A stretch of 64,000 nucleotides of DNA, taken from NCBI RefSeq assembly GCF_004359215.1, contig NC_090610.1, positions 10,837,474-10,901,473 of the forward strand, given 5' to 3'. Every line of letters starts with the position of its first letter. The first letter of the stretch is position 1. This document shows, one piece after another, positions 9,159 through 20,656 of this stretch. A program made the translations under genes and the position numbers. Under the pieces are notes generated by a model. The model was given only the letters and a program-made list of their open reading frames with translations. It ran no database searches and was not told the DNA's origin. The stretch comes from Bremia lactucae. Taxonomy: Eukaryota; Oomycota; Peronosporomycetes; Peronosporales; Peronosporaceae.

Positions 9159-10565
9159 TTGACAAAAGTTGCTCCAGACACACAATCATTATGTGTCTCT
9201 GCACCTGGTGATGAGGTATCCCTCATCACCTTGAAGTTGAAAGTGACAAATGATTTGTCACTCAGAGCCCTAGTGGACTGCGGAGCGTCGAATAACTTTA
9301 TTCGTCGCCAGTCACTAGAGGGTCGTAGGCTCAAATATGTTGAGCGCGACATCCCTCCAACGAGGATGACGGTGCGTCTAGCGACAGGCGCATCGATAAC
9401 AGTAATGAAACGCGTAGTGAAATTTCACTACACGTTAAGAGATTTACAGTATGATGATGATTTCATCGTACTGGATTTGGATGACAAATTTGATGTCATC
9501 CTAGGTTTACCTTGGCTCAGAAAATACGAGCCAAGGATCAGCTGGCAGCATCGATCCGTAAAGATGCCTGCCACTTGTTCATCAGATGGCCATCTCATGA
9601 ACGTCTTGGAGCGTCCACAAGCGTGTGGTTGTACTACGAGTGAGTGCGATGGACTCACTTGTGGGGGTTGTGGTACGGTCGTTAGTACAACTGCACAAGT
9701 CACAGTGTGATTACCAATCACACTGTGGAGTCAGCTGCCGGTGGCTGTGTTAATGCACAGGCAGCGCCGAAGGTCCACCACTCGAAGAAGTTAACTTCGG
9801 AGATAACTCAATTACCAACCCTAGAACCTAAGCGGTTCTTGAGAGATCTGCATTGTGGGAAAATCAAGCAGATCTGCGTACTCGTCACAGAGGACGATTA
9901 CGTAACCGACATTCGGTCAGCGGTAATTTTTGCAGAGAACGAACGGGTTCTCAGCAGCTCATCGATGGACGAAAGTGTCCTCGATGTGAAGACTCGGATT
10001 GAAAGATACAGTACTCAATCTTGGGAGTAACTGAAGGGAAATCCTCTATACGAGGATTTGATACAATTCAGGGATGTATTTCCTGAAGCAGTTCCATGCG
10101 AGATGCCTAAGGATAAAGGCACTCGACATGAGATCGAGCTCAAACCGCTCGAAGTACTGTGTCATGAAGCAGTGGCCACTGCCTCGTGAACAAGTACTTG
10201 CGATCGATAAATTCTTTACCAATCGAGTAAAAGCGGGCCACGTAAGGGAGTAAACCTCCCCACATAGCTCTCCGACCTTCTATGTGCGAAAGGCCACAGG
10301 AGAGTGGCGAACAGTGCACGCATTCAACAAACTGAATGCTGCAACAGTACCGGCTCAAACGCCGATACCGAGAAAAGACGTAATCATAGACGGTATGTCT
10401 AAGAGCACGATCTTTTCTTCTATGGATCTGATGGATGGGTTCTATCAAATCCTTATGCGTAAACGAGACATCCCGTACACAGCAGTGAGCACTCCCAGTG
10501 GGATGCTCTGGGAATGGCTAGTGATGCCTCAGGGGTTAGTAACGCTCCTGCAACATTCAATTGAT
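9159..10565 (+). pseudogene. pol 5' part, family A: aspartic protease, linker, RT N-terminal half
   Basis: It opens in the -1 frame relative to gag and overlaps the gag end. Protease: LVDCGASNNFI (DCG where DSG or DTG is usual), VRLATGASITV, FIVLDLDDKFDVILGLPWL. A Cys-rich linker follows (PQACGCTTSECDGLTCGGCG). RT entry: LPTLEPKRFLRDL, CVMKQWPLPREQV, then FNKLNAATVPAQTPIPRKD, SSMDLMDGFYQI, WLVMPQG. Stops at 10030 and elsewhere kill it. It ends at about 10565, within the segment before the YFDD active site, where foreign sequence begins. A 340-bp linker segment present in the sister copy (21000-21340) is missing at 9790. Confidence 0.8.
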
Positions 10566-11985
10566 CGTCCTAATCTGTCGGGGATGCGGGTAATATTGCT
10601 CCCTGGCTAACGCACCCCTTCCAAGCGCACCAGGCTCTTGGCACTGTGTCGGCCATGCGACGCTTGACTTACTGTCAGCTCTCCGTCTACTGCCACAGGC
10701 TCTTGGCTCTGTGCAGGACATTCGGACGTATGACTACTTGTCATCGTCCTTTCCACTACCTCAGTCTCCACGAGCTAGAGGAGAGTCATCACATGGTCAT
10801 AGCCTCGTACTAGAGCGCTAAAGGCCAGCAGGGTTGAGGTCCAAAATTACGAGACCCCAGGGACTATGCTACCCATTTGTTCAATAACTCTAAACTCAGG
10901 GGTAGCTTCAGAATCCGAGTCAGTAGGAAATCTCGCCCCTACTACGCTCCTGCAGTTCCCGACTTCTCAGTGGTCGATGCAAAACTCATGAGTCTCGCAC
11001 ACTAGTTCTTGCCATTGCCCTTTGGAAAGTGAGTCCTCTTGCTGGGCGTCTTCGCACCAGAAGGGACCCTGGCATAGCAGCGAGCTATCATATGGTCGCG
11101 CTTGCCGCATTTAGAACGGACTACCTCTGCATTGCCCGACTCCATGGGAGCGGCATCTGACCTCTCGGCCGACGGCTTATACCAAGCTGTCGCCGAGACA
11201 CTGCTGAAGGATTGATCCTAAACTAAGGCAATTTAATTTGTCTCTTCCATCGTCGACGGCACCTTTAAAAGGGGCCTTAGCCCGTGCCGTAATCCGTTCG
11301 TAAACGTGGGCATCCGGCATAAGCACCGAGAAAGCCCACTCCGAGCCCCAAGTCCCTGCGCCAAGTGCTCTGCCACCTCCCGATGGTGTTTGTGGAGGTG
11401 GAATAAATGTGAACAATCCATATTGAGGCTCACTCTCACTGACACGCTCAGAGATGCGGGTCGTGGGAAAAAATTCAAGTGCTACTAAGTATAGGCTGGC
11501 TCGTCTATTGCGGCCACGCTATACTTAAGCACACACCTTAGTACAGCGAGGAAGCAGTTAGACGTCTACCCTTGCGGGCAGTGAGGTAGTTGTGGTGGGC
11601 GCTTTAGCGACCTCACCCAGCAGACTAAATACTCTAGTAAAGTGTCGTCACGGGAGCGATGATCCGACTCCTCGTGGCCGCTTACCAAGTAGGAAGTAGT
11701 TTTCAGACTGATTTGCATTTGATCGCATTAAGGATATATACCTATTTTTGCCAATCATAATAAGTCATCGCCGTAGATAACACTAATATGTATTGCGCGC
11801 GTATCTTTATAAATACCTCGCGTAACAAATGACGCTAGGCGTTATCCCTCCTAATTTGAATACATTTAATGTGCATCACATACACAATGGTGGGTTATAA
11901 TGTGTATCACACCAAAGTGGTGGGTCTACTTACTTTATCTAAGTTATTAACCATCTTCTTAAGAACTTACAGCGTACTTAATGGG
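10566..11985. mobile_element. Insert in RT: fragment of another retroelement with gag-like minus-strand remnants
   Basis: This 1.4-kb block separates two plus-strand RT fragments. On the minus strand are a Gly/Pro-rich 79-aa ORF (11416-11177; KAPFKGAVDDGRDKLNCLSL) and, further along, a zinc-knuckle-like SKCGKRDHMIARCYA. That fits the end of a gag from a different, unidentified element. The rest (about 11480-11985) I cannot assign. RT residues around MPQGL are present on both sides of the block, so this is a fusion of two RT copies and not a clean insertion. Confidence 0.45.
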
Positions 11986-11989
11986 GACT

Positions 11990-12505
11990 GTAACATTCAG
12001 GCAACTTTAGCCCGTTACATGCCACAGGGACTTAGTAATGCTTCTGCAACATTTATCCGATGTGTAACCAGTCTGTTGAGATCGGTGCGGATTTCGCACC
12101 GAGTTATTTTGATGATATTTTCGTTCATAGCAAAGCTATGAATGGAAAGTCGGACGTTGAAGTACGTCCGAAGACTCTTTCACTAATGTGTAAGCCCAAG
12201 TTGCATGCAAATCTCAAGAAGTGTATATTCGCTGCAAGCGACATACCACTTCTTGGGTGCATCGTGGGTAAACACGGTGTACGCCCGGATCCAGATAAGA
12301 TCAAGGCGATCACAGTTAGCCTGTGCCAGTCGATGTAAAGGGACTTCGAAAGTTTCACGGCGGCGTACTTACATAAGCACCCCCGCAATGATGACGAAAT
12401 GACAGTACATATTTTTTCTTGTGGCCATGGAACGTTTATTGTCAGCATTCCTTTGAGGATATCAAGCAAAGCTTGATGCAATCTTCAATCCTGTCGATTG
12501 CGGAC
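11990..12505 (+). pseudogene. RT palm/thumb and connection fragment, family A
   Basis: RT motifs MPQGLSNASATF and APSYFDDIFVHSKAM (the YFDD active site is kept), then KLHANLKKCIFAASDIPLLG and a degenerate thumb/connection ending FEDIKQSLMQSSILSIAD. Frameshifts are present. It stops abruptly where the antisense-ORF fragment of an oppositely oriented element begins. Confidence 0.75.
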
Positions 12506-12506
12506 T

Positions 12507-13005
12507 AAGACCGTCAGACAGAATTTTTCATCGATGCCTTTTTCCGGCATTGGTGGTCTTCTTTTAAACGAACAAAGGATGTCACCTTTGTTCCAAGCTT
12601 GGTTAGCCTTTGTACAGAATGTGCAAAGCATAGGCCGTGAGGCCTGGCTTGACAAGCTCAATGCTTTCCGTGAATGGCTCGAGAAACGTACCGTAGTCGG
12701 TGCACGCTATAAATTGCTCCGTTTGCCTAGAGAGGCAGGAATCCGTTGCCTCTCGTGAGGGGGCTCATGCCCACGCTGCTTTAAGGGGCAGGTCATGCCC
12801 CTAAGGAAGCATGTTCCCTTAAAAAATCTCATTTGAGGACCCTCATATGCGCCAAGAGATAGAAAACATACCATCCTTCTGCGATGCGCCAAGAGATAGA
12901 AAACATACCATCCTTCTGCGAGCGCGGGAAGCACTCGTTCTCCGATAGATCTTCTGTCGGGAAAAATGAGTCTCGGGACGAGACTCGGAACGTCCAACAT
13001 CATTT
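12507..13005 (+). pseudogene. Antisense-ORF fragment of a minus-strand family A element
   Basis: Codons 12591-12707 encode FQAWLAFVQNVQSIGREAWL and a following K/R-rich segment that aligns residue by residue with the antisense ORF at 60184-60300. It lies on the strand opposite to the adjacent pol (13018 onward, minus), just beyond the chromodomain, as in the other family A copies. A 37-bp exact tandem duplication (12847-12920) and frameshifts disrupt the downstream part. Confidence 0.65.
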
Positions 13006-13017
13006 GGAACGAGGTTC

Positions 13018-14770
13018 TTAGCTATCGTTCGAGGGCGGATACCCTCGCCAACAACGAGCGAGATAACTTGTTATAACCCCCTCTACCTCACGCTGGTTCG
13101 AGAAGCTTTCAATAAGAATACGCGTCTCACCACTCGAATCCGTCAATGGATGTGGGAAGGAGGAAAAATCGAGTTCGCCTCGTTTGACGAACCGAATCAC
13201 AATTGTGATTTGGATCACACCCTTTATTATTTATAGGGGGGCATTGATCATGAGCGATCTTGTCGCCGCGAGTTAGCGGTGACGATTGATAATGTGGCCA
13301 GATGAGAAACTGTGTGCAGGTCGCGACTGATCAACTGGCGAACGAAAGGATACATCAGTCCCTTCACAACGAGCTGGTGAAAAGCTTGTCAGAACATCTC
13401 ATCCTTGGAGGGAAGAGTGGATCGTCTGGTTCAAGAAAGTCAGACTCTGATCCGAGACAATAAGTCTTTGGCTCGGAACCATCAGGCTTTGACCGTTCCC
13501 GTGTAATCTGGAATCGGAAGAAGCCTCGTGCTGATGGTTCGGGCGGAGACGCCAAACATAAAACGTAGGATGCGTACGCATGCTACGAGGCAGCTCGATC
13601 GTGTACGCATTGCCTTTGCGATGTAGTACACCAAATGGGCCGATATGCCTAAGCAGTATTTTTTACTGCCCACATTCGACACTTCATGTTTGGTAGGTTT
13701 ACCGTAGACACTACGACTAGATCATTAACACAAGATGAAAGAATGCTTGCTCTCCATTTTTGTCAGAGTTCCGTTTCTGTCGGTCCACCGCGTCGGCGAT
13801 GGAACTTTGTACGAAACGGACCACTGCTTCTCTAGTCAACAGGAAGTCACCTGCTGACTCGATTTTAATTATGATTTCAGTGCGCCCGGCTCGCAATGCG
13901 GAGATTACAATATTCTCATTATCGAGGATATTATCGTTATCGTAAATAGTATTGTTTTCGATACTGAGTCTTTCAGCATCGTTATCAAAGTCAGTAATAG
14001 CATTATTGTATTACTGAGTTTTTCCACTTCAATGGTAATTAAATCAACATTGGTTTCTTCGCATTGACCTTAGTGCTAATGCTTGATGAGCAAGAGCTAG
14101 AGGGTTCTTTGCACGAGCGAGTCCCCCTTGAATAAGAGTCACTCTCAGCCAAGGTGGGCATAAGTGGGTAGCGTAAGCCATTCACGAATAATAGTGTATG
14201 CTTTGTACAAAGCTTTGCACTGAATTGTCGATGGCATATTCTGCCTCCGTTACTACAGCAAGATGTACCATTTTGCTGAAACGATCACCAAAAATAAGAT
14301 ATTTTTGGTGATCGTTTCGCACCTTCTTCTTCGAAGATAACGTCACCGGTCACAAGGCTGTTACCTTCTTTCAATCCGAAACTCTTATGTTCGTAGTCGG
14401 AGATCCGAAGACGAAGTCCATAGATACAAGTCCCAAATACCAACACTATGCAGGAACACAGAGGCTTTAACGAAGCCCGGGATAAAGCACTGGGCTTCAC
14501 CCGTTGACAAACTTCGCAAGCACGTATGTACTTGCGGACGAAATCATACTGTCGTGGCCAGTAGAAGTCGCGACTTATCGTGAGATAGGTCTTCTCACGT
14601 CCACGACGACCACTTATTGGTGCATCGTGGCACTCATACATGATGCGTAAACGCAAATTATTATGGGTGGGGATGACGACACGAGGTGAGTCGCCAGCAG
14701 TGACTGTGTAATACAGCAACCAATTCCGTGTTGTGTATCGATCTGTTGAGGATCTATAGAATTTCGACAA
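13018..14770 (-). pseudogene. Family A integrase and chromodomain (degenerate)
   Basis: Read on the minus strand: zinc-binding N-domain (YECHDAPISGRRGREKTYLT ... ACEVCQRVKP) at 14680-14490; a damaged catalytic core that resumes as FGDRFSKMVHLA near 14290; the C-terminal segment with IADAVDRQKRNSDKN (about 13780) and RMRTHPTFYVWRLRP (about 13560); and a chromodomain remnant at 13180-13018 (TSYLARCWRGYPPSNDS). About 14320-14430 inside the core does not look like Gypsy integrase. A perfect 41-bp palindrome sits at 14278-14318. Confidence 0.7.
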
Positions 14771-14849
14771 TTTCTTAAGGATTGTTGGGATGGATTTCTT
14801 AGGTAATTCATTTCGAGTAGTGTTGACGACGGAACACTTATTGTTGCAA

Positions 14850-15340
14850 CAGTGGCCTTATGCTCACTGTTAATTTGCGCAGCCGGCTCAAAATCGGGCT
14901 GGCGCGAAAGAACATCAGCGACGACGTTAAGTCGTCGTGGTTTTTACTCCACGAAGAAGTTATACTCCGCGAAGAAAGACAACAATCTCGCCATTCTTTG
15001 CGAGAGATGCGGACTGTTTACGGCCGTGCGTGAAGACGCATGGTCCGTATTTATAACGAACGGTCTATCTCCCTCCAAGAGATAGACCCTAATTTTAATC
15101 AGTGCGTATTTCATGGCAAGGGAGCTCCTGTCATGCATTGAAAATTTGCGTTCAGCTGGTTGTAGCTGACGCGATTGATAACAGACGACGCGCCCTGCGC
15201 CGTCTGAGTCATATTGCATTAACGCACAGCCGATTGCAAAATCGCTGGCGTCACAGACTACATGAAAAGGTCGGTCTTCGTCAGCAATCGCCAGGATTGG
15301 CGATTACAGTAAGCTTTCCTTGATACCCTAGAAGGAACGC
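14850..15340 (-). pseudogene. Family A RNase H domain (degenerate)
   Basis: The minus strand reads CVCDASDFAIG-like remnants, then QYDSDGAGRVVCYQSRQLQP, YALIKIRVYLLEGDRPFVIN, TDHASSRTAVNSPHLSQRMA and LLSFFAEYNFFVE, the order expected for Gypsy RNase H. It directly precedes the integrase zinc-binding domain in element orientation. Confidence 0.75.
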
Positions 15341-15344
15341 TGAC

Positions 15345-16775
15345 AATCAGCGTTCCAGGACCACTTGGCATGTTTTTTCAACAAAGAAGAAATATGTTCT
15401 GTCATTTCGGCATAACTGCGTGAGTACTTGTACAGGTACAAGGATCTTTCAAAGTCCCTTTAGCCAATGGTGATCGCCTTATCTTTTCTGGATACGGGCG
15501 TACACCGTTTTACTCACGATGCATTCAAAAAGTGGTATGTCGCTTGCAGCGTAGATCCACTTCTTGAGATTTGCATACAACTTATGATTTCGCATAAGTG
15601 TAAGAGCTTGACGAACGTGATTTTTATGAACTTTCACGTCCGTCTTCCCGTCCATAGCCCGGCTATGGTCGAATACATTGTCAAAATAACTCGGTGCGAA
15701 TTCTCGCTCCGGTCTTAACAGATTCGTTACGCACATTAATGTTGCAGGGGCGTTACTAAGCTCCTGAGACATCACGAGCCTTTCCCAGAGCATCCGACTG
15801 GGAGTGCTCACTGCTGTGTACGGGGCGTCCCGTTCACGCATAAGGATTTGATAGAACCCATCCATCAGGTCCATAGACAAAAAGATCGTACTCTTAGACA
15901 TACCATATATGATTACGTATTTCTATATATCGGCGTTTGGGCCGGTACCGTTGCAGCATTCAGTTTGTTGAATACGTGCAGTATCCGCCACCCTCCTGTG
16001 GCCTCCGCACACAGAAGAACGGGGGGGTTATGTGTGGAGGTTGTCTCCCTTTCATGGCCCGCTTTTAATCGATCTTAAGGAATATATCGATCACAAGTAT
16101 TTGTTCACGAGGCAGTGGCCACTGCTTCATGACACAGTACTTCGAGCCCGGTTTGAGCTTGATGTCATGTCGAGTGCCTTTATCCTTAGGCAACTCGCAT
16201 GGAACTGCTTCAGGGAAAAAATTCATGAATTCAATCAAGTCCTTGTAAAAAGGATTTGTCTTAAGTGACTCGCAGGATTGAGTAGAATATCTCTCAATCC
16301 GAGTCTTCACATCGAGGACACTTTCGCCCATCGACGAATTGATGAGAGCCCATTCGTTCTCTGCAAAAATACCGCTGACCGAATATCAGTTACGTATTTG
16401 TCCTCATTGACGAGTACGCAGATCTGCTTGATCTTACCACTTCGTAGATCTCTCAGCAACCGCTTAGGTTCTAGGGTTGGTAATTGAGTTATCTCCGAAG
16501 TTAATTTCGGAAGGCGCGCGTACTGATTAAGAGTATAAGCGCCTACTCTTGGTCCGTCATTGCCCAATACATTCAATGTCTCGGTTTCTTTCTGGGATTA
16601 ATCCACACGCTGCCGAGGGATCAATCCCTCGGGATACTAAAGTCTAGTCACTTCAATATTCACTATTTAGGGAGTTTCATCTCAAGTACGTGGGAACTTT
16701 TTCCCTCAACATCTTCTAAATGTGATTGCGCTATCACAGTTGGGTCATCTACGGTCGATTCTTTGCTAGCTTATA
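15345..16775 (-). pseudogene. Family A RT and PR-RT linker (degenerate)
   Basis: Element order on the minus strand: linker (KLTSEITQLPTLEPKRLLRD near 16500), RT entry (CELPKDKGTRHDIKLKPGSK; CVMKQWPLPREQ), fingers and palm (SKSTIFLSMDLMDGFYQILM), the active site as YFDNVF (the second Asp of YFDD replaced by Asn) and the thumb (KLYANLKKWIYAASDIPLFE). Protease and gag are missing; at about 16775 the sequence fuses to an LTR-A interior. Confidence 0.75.
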
Positions 16776-17020
16776 TTAAAACACTTGCTTGAAAGAGGGT
16801 TAAAAGTATAATGTAATTTAATAAAATTAAGCTCTTCTGTTTCTATCTATTTAATACTAACTTAGTACAAAAAAATTTTGTACTAATACAAAACATGTAT
16901 ATAGTCTTATCTGTCTCTCTTTGCGCTCGTCCAGCGCTGACTTGATTTACTGGCCTATATGTACGAATGGATAAGCTTTCCGAATATTACTATGTAAGTT
17001 TTTTTTTTATTCCAATATTA
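16775..17020 (-). mobile_element. LTR-A fragment, minus orientation
   Basis: It matches the reverse complement of the LTR-A interior (GAAAGAGGGTTAAAAG, CTTCTGTTTCTATCTATTTA, CAAAACATGTATATAGTCTTA, CAGCGCTGACT) and carries an expanded T run near 17000. Neither LTR terminus is present, and it joins pol linker directly. Confidence 0.7.
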
Positions 17021-17059
17021 TTCACGAAGTTGTTATATTCACTACCTTTTTTAAAGTAC

Positions 17060-18822
17060 ACGTCTCACTAAACAAACTAAACATTCCCTACTACGAACCA
17101 CGCATAGAACAACAAGACTTAATGTTTGTCCATTCTTACTTACCGAAAAATTTTCAAAAAAAGACAGGAAATGAATTTGAAGGTGAAAATCCACTGCATA
17201 ATCATGAACCTTCCTCTCATCCATCTGGTCACCCATCCCACAGAAAGCTTTAGCTTGAGGAGGCAAAGGATGTAAGGAACATAACTCTTGCTGGTATTAA
17301 ACAACTTGGGATTTGGTCAACAATACGCAAAACAAACTGCGGATCACTTGCTTGTCTCCGAACCATCTACAGTGAACGAGTCAAAGTGCAAACTGAGATA
17401 TTAGCAGGAAGAACACCCCTACAAACACTTCTTGATGATTTGAGAGACAGCAATTCCATGTATTTGTCGGCTTTAGATGACCATGAAAGGATCACAGCTA
17501 ATTTCTTTGCTCAGAAGCAAGCACTTAACTCGCGAACCACTATCATCATGTAATCCTTATGGATTGCACTTACAAAACAAACAGATATCATCTTCCATAA
17601 CTGCATTTTGTTGGCATTACCAGCTTCAATTCTCAATTCACAATGGACTTTTGCTTTCTCCGAGATGAAAAAGAAAAGGGCTATACGTGGGCCTTGACCA
17701 AACTTATCACCATCTGGCCAGACACTTCTTTACCTAGGGTTATCATCACAGACCGTGAATTGACACTCATGGCAGCTGTAGGCAAGATATTCCCATATCG
17801 GTGAACCTTCTGTGCAGATGGTAGATAAACAAAAACGTTTTGGCTAAGTGGAAAAGACCCTTTCCCGCAGGCCTTTTGCGGAATGGAATTTTATGCAAGT
17901 GGCAGGCATTTGTGGTCGCAAAATCGGAAGATAATGTATCAATCACAGTTGGAAAACTCGCAACTTTTCTTTTGCCTTTCCTGAAATTCTTGGGTATATT
18001 ACCAAAACATGGCTCACCTACAAAGATCAATTCGTAGATGCTTGGACCTCAAAAGATCGTATTTTGGCAACAAGGCAACATCACGGATGAAGGGGCCCAT
18101 GCATACATCAGAAAATTTCTCCAAGTGTCAACTGGGGACCTGCTCTTTGTATCTAACAAGCTTACACTGCTGTGAAACATCAGGTTTGTTGAATTCTTAT
18201 GTTATTTCCAAGCAAAGGCCAAAACAAATTCATATTTCGTTAGTCAAATCCTGTATTTTATACATTTCCTGAAATCACAACAGGTGAAGGTAATGGAAGC
18301 AAAGCAAAGTGAAAATAAAATGCACCATATGCTTGGCAACCCCCCAGTCTTTACCTCGGTCTCGGGAAAAATCTAAAATTTGCTCTGAAAAGATGTCTAA
18401 CAGAGTTTTAAAAGTTATAGGGAAATCTTGAGCCTTGCAACGGCATCATGGGAATCTCTTGTATGCATATGGTTCAGGAACTTGTGAATAAGAGCGGCAT
18501 GCTAACTGCAGATGATTTTTATGAACAATGGCATCTCCATTGGAAGGAAAGAACCAAAGGCTCAATTTCTGACCAGAATTTTGACAATGACATCAAAATG
18601 CAAAGGGAAGTCATTAGCAAGCGCTTGCAATTATTGCCAGTAGCAGCAAATATTGAAACCATTGCACAAGTTACTCAACTTTTGAACTGGCAAAGCAAAT
18701 TGGTAAAGCCCAAGCCTCCAGCCATTAATTTTGAAACCCGTGGTCGCCCAATCAATGCCCGAAACAAATCAAAGAATACTACGAGGCGTGACTTATCAGA
18801 ATTTGAGTATGTACATATCAAG
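17060..18822 (+). pseudogene. MULE-type (Mutator-like) transposase, degenerate
   Basis: In successive plus-strand frames I read GRTPLQTLLDDLRDSNSMYL, then MDFCFLRDEKEKGYTWALT and PRVIITDRELTLMAAVGKIF, which is the MULE transposase catalytic region. After that come a SWIM-like remnant (GIMGISCMHMVQELV), FYEQWHLHWKERTKGS and a C-terminal TRGRPINARNKSKNTTRRDL. Many stops and frameshifts are present; the longest intact piece is 140 aa (18448-18870). No terminal inverted repeats could be recognised; the 3' end is cut by an LTR-A. Confidence 0.75.
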
Positions 18823-19333
18823 TGTAACGGGGTGTATCGTTACATGAAATTAAAAATAAAAGATTGTTAATTAATATTATCCAAAAGGTAGATAATATTT
18901 GGAGGAAATTAATTTAAATAGTAATTTCCTGAATTCTTATCCATAAATAGGTATAGGCCATTATGTCTATTTATTCCGCAGACTAATCAGCTGTAGAAGT
19001 AATCAAAAAGAGTTACGAGATAAGATAGATAAGAATTCATTTACATGTTTAGTATCTCGATGAAGCTGTAGAAGGTGTAGGAGTCACGCCTCTCGCAGAA
19101 GCACATCCTTTCCGGTGTCCTGCGTAGTTAAGACAACATTTACAAAGATAGATTAACAAGACACTTAACTATATTAATACAGTTTTCATCTTACACTCTT
19201 AAGCTAACTTCCTTCAGAGAAGTATTCCTCTATACGTACAGTGTACGTCACCTAACGAGAGGAACCACTCACATCTGAAGCAGTGTGAAGTGGACTTGGA
19301 CTGAAGCAGTACAAGTCGCAGTGCCCCGTTACA
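18823..19333 (+). mobile_element. LTR-A, full length (511 bp), solo or orphaned
   Basis: It starts TGTAACGGGGTGTATCGTT and ends CAGTGCCCCGTTACA, with the twin AAG-loop hairpins kept in weakened form (about 19270-19318). About 60 bp near 19060-19130 (a Cys/Arg-codon-like GC-richer stretch) are not in other copies. Flanks are MULE debris on the left and an inverted gag on the right. The flanking 5-mers (TCAAG, ACTTG) do not match, so no target-site duplication is visible. Confidence 0.85.
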
Positions 19334-19768
19334 ACTTGCATTTGCTCGTCGACGATATGACAAGCCCTTATAGCAGGTATCGTCAAACTCAGCAAACCAT
19401 CTTGAGAGGGGGTCTTTTTGAACTCCTTTATACTTAGAGATGTCGATCTTTTAAATTGGAACGATGCGTGTGCGTCATCCGGGTTCAGAGGTCTGTACCT
19501 GTTGTAACCTCACTAGTTCTGCCTGTTGAGAGCCTTGCTAATTAAGCAAGGCTAATTTCCCCTTCGCCTCGTCAAGCTCATGTTGTATGAACCTGGCGAT
19601 GACTAAATGGAGGGTATCTCTGTCCAAACCGGCCAGCATGGCCAGGATGGTATCGTTCTCTACGGTCGAACTCATTAGTTCGACCGCACTCCTTTCTATG
19701 TCACTTAGAAAGGAGTAGCTGTCACGCGAAACGTGATGCGTGTTTCCGTTACCATCTAACATGTTCAT
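19334..19768 (-). pseudogene. gag N-terminal fragment, family A
   Basis: The minus strand opens at 19768 with MNMLDGNGNTHHVSRDSYSF and stays open for 76 codons (to 19538), then decays. It lies downstream (in element orientation) of the LTR at 19819-20256 and a TGGAAGCACTTG primer-binding-site-like sequence, so it is the 5' end of a truncated minus-strand element. Confidence 0.8.
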
Positions 19769-19818
19769 GTTAGATGATAGGAACTGTGGTCCTTGAACGG
19801 ACTACAAGTGCTTCCAGG

Positions 19819-20256
19819 TGTAACGGGGCACTACGACTTGTGCTGCTTCAGTGCAAGTCCAATTTGCACTGCCTCAGTGCGAGTGGTGCCTCACGTCACT
19901 TCGCGTACACTAGAACGTGCAGAGGAAGTCTTCCCTTTTAAACGCTCGCTCTAACGAGGGTTAAATGACAACTGTATTAAATATAAAAAAGTTCTTCTAT
20001 CTATCTACTTAATACTAGCTTAATTATAAACCAATACAAATATGTACTTAAAGTCTTATCTGTCTTTATCATTGCGCGCGTCAAGCGCTGACTGGACCGG
20101 GAGAAAGTAAGTATAATGGTCTATATCTACCAATAAATAAGTCCTTAGAATATTACCATGTAAAGTAATATTCTCCAAATATTCTCTACCTTTTAGATAA
20201 TATATTAACTAACAACCTTTAAGTGTTAATTTCATATAACGATACACCCCATTGCA
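19819..20256 (-). mobile_element. LTR-A (438 bp), 5' LTR of the minus-strand gag fragment
   Basis: On the plus strand it begins TGTAACGGGGCACTACG and ends GATACACCCCATTGCA, the reverse of the canonical LTR-A. The gag start and primer-binding site lie at the expected distance on its left. Confidence 0.85.
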
Positions 20257-20502
20257 CAATCCGAAACGTGGATGTATTAGCCAATCATCATCTAGCACGC
20301 CACGTGCTCAGGGGTGCGTCAATTTAATAATTCCCTTCTTGGAAATGCATAGGTATTCAGAAGTGACAACTGTATTACGTGTCTTGCTCCATCAATAGTG
20401 TTTCCTTAAGACGATTATAGGTAATAATAAGAAGATTAAATTTAATTATCATCTGACAAGTTATTCCAATATTTTCGTGTTCAATATATATTGAAGCTGT
20501 AA
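20257..20502. other. Unassigned AT-rich spacer
   Basis: No ORF, LTR homology or RNA gene is recognisable between the two LTR sequences. Confidence 0.4.
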
Positions 20503-20656
20503 CGGGGCGTACTTCGTTTAAAAGCCGAATTTGAAAGGTTGTTAATTATTATATTATCGAAAAGGTAGATAAAATTTGAAGAATATTACTTTACATAATA
20601 ATATTCGTATAAACTTGCTTCATTAATAGATATAATCTATTATATTTATAGAAGAT
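20503..20656 (+). mobile_element. LTR-A 5' fragment fused to protease
   Basis: TGTAACGGGGCGTACTTCG starts an LTR-A copy that runs about 150 bp and then jumps straight into the middle of the protease (AACAGTACGATGGTGATTAT). The rest of the LTR, gag and the protease N-terminus are deleted. Confidence 0.7.

Larger units (their letters stand above)
9790..15574. repeat. 5.8-kb direct repeat, copy 1 (partner 21339-27123)
   Basis: The same mosaic (RT half, 1.4-kb insert, RT/RNase H fragment, antisense fragment, minus-strand pol) recurs at an offset of 11549 bp with the same internal breakpoints. Differences cluster in the first ~700 bp. In the remaining ~5 kb I noticed only isolated substitutions (for example at about 10651 and 14606). 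Confidence 0.9.

Noticed and set aside
12847..12920. 37-bp exact tandem repeat as a regulatory array
   Set aside because: Only two units, inside a dead antisense-ORF fragment; replication slippage is sufficient.
18823..19333. Solo LTR with a target-site duplication
   Set aside because: Flanking 5-mers TCAAG and ACTTG are not direct repeats, so an intact solo-LTR insertion is not supported.
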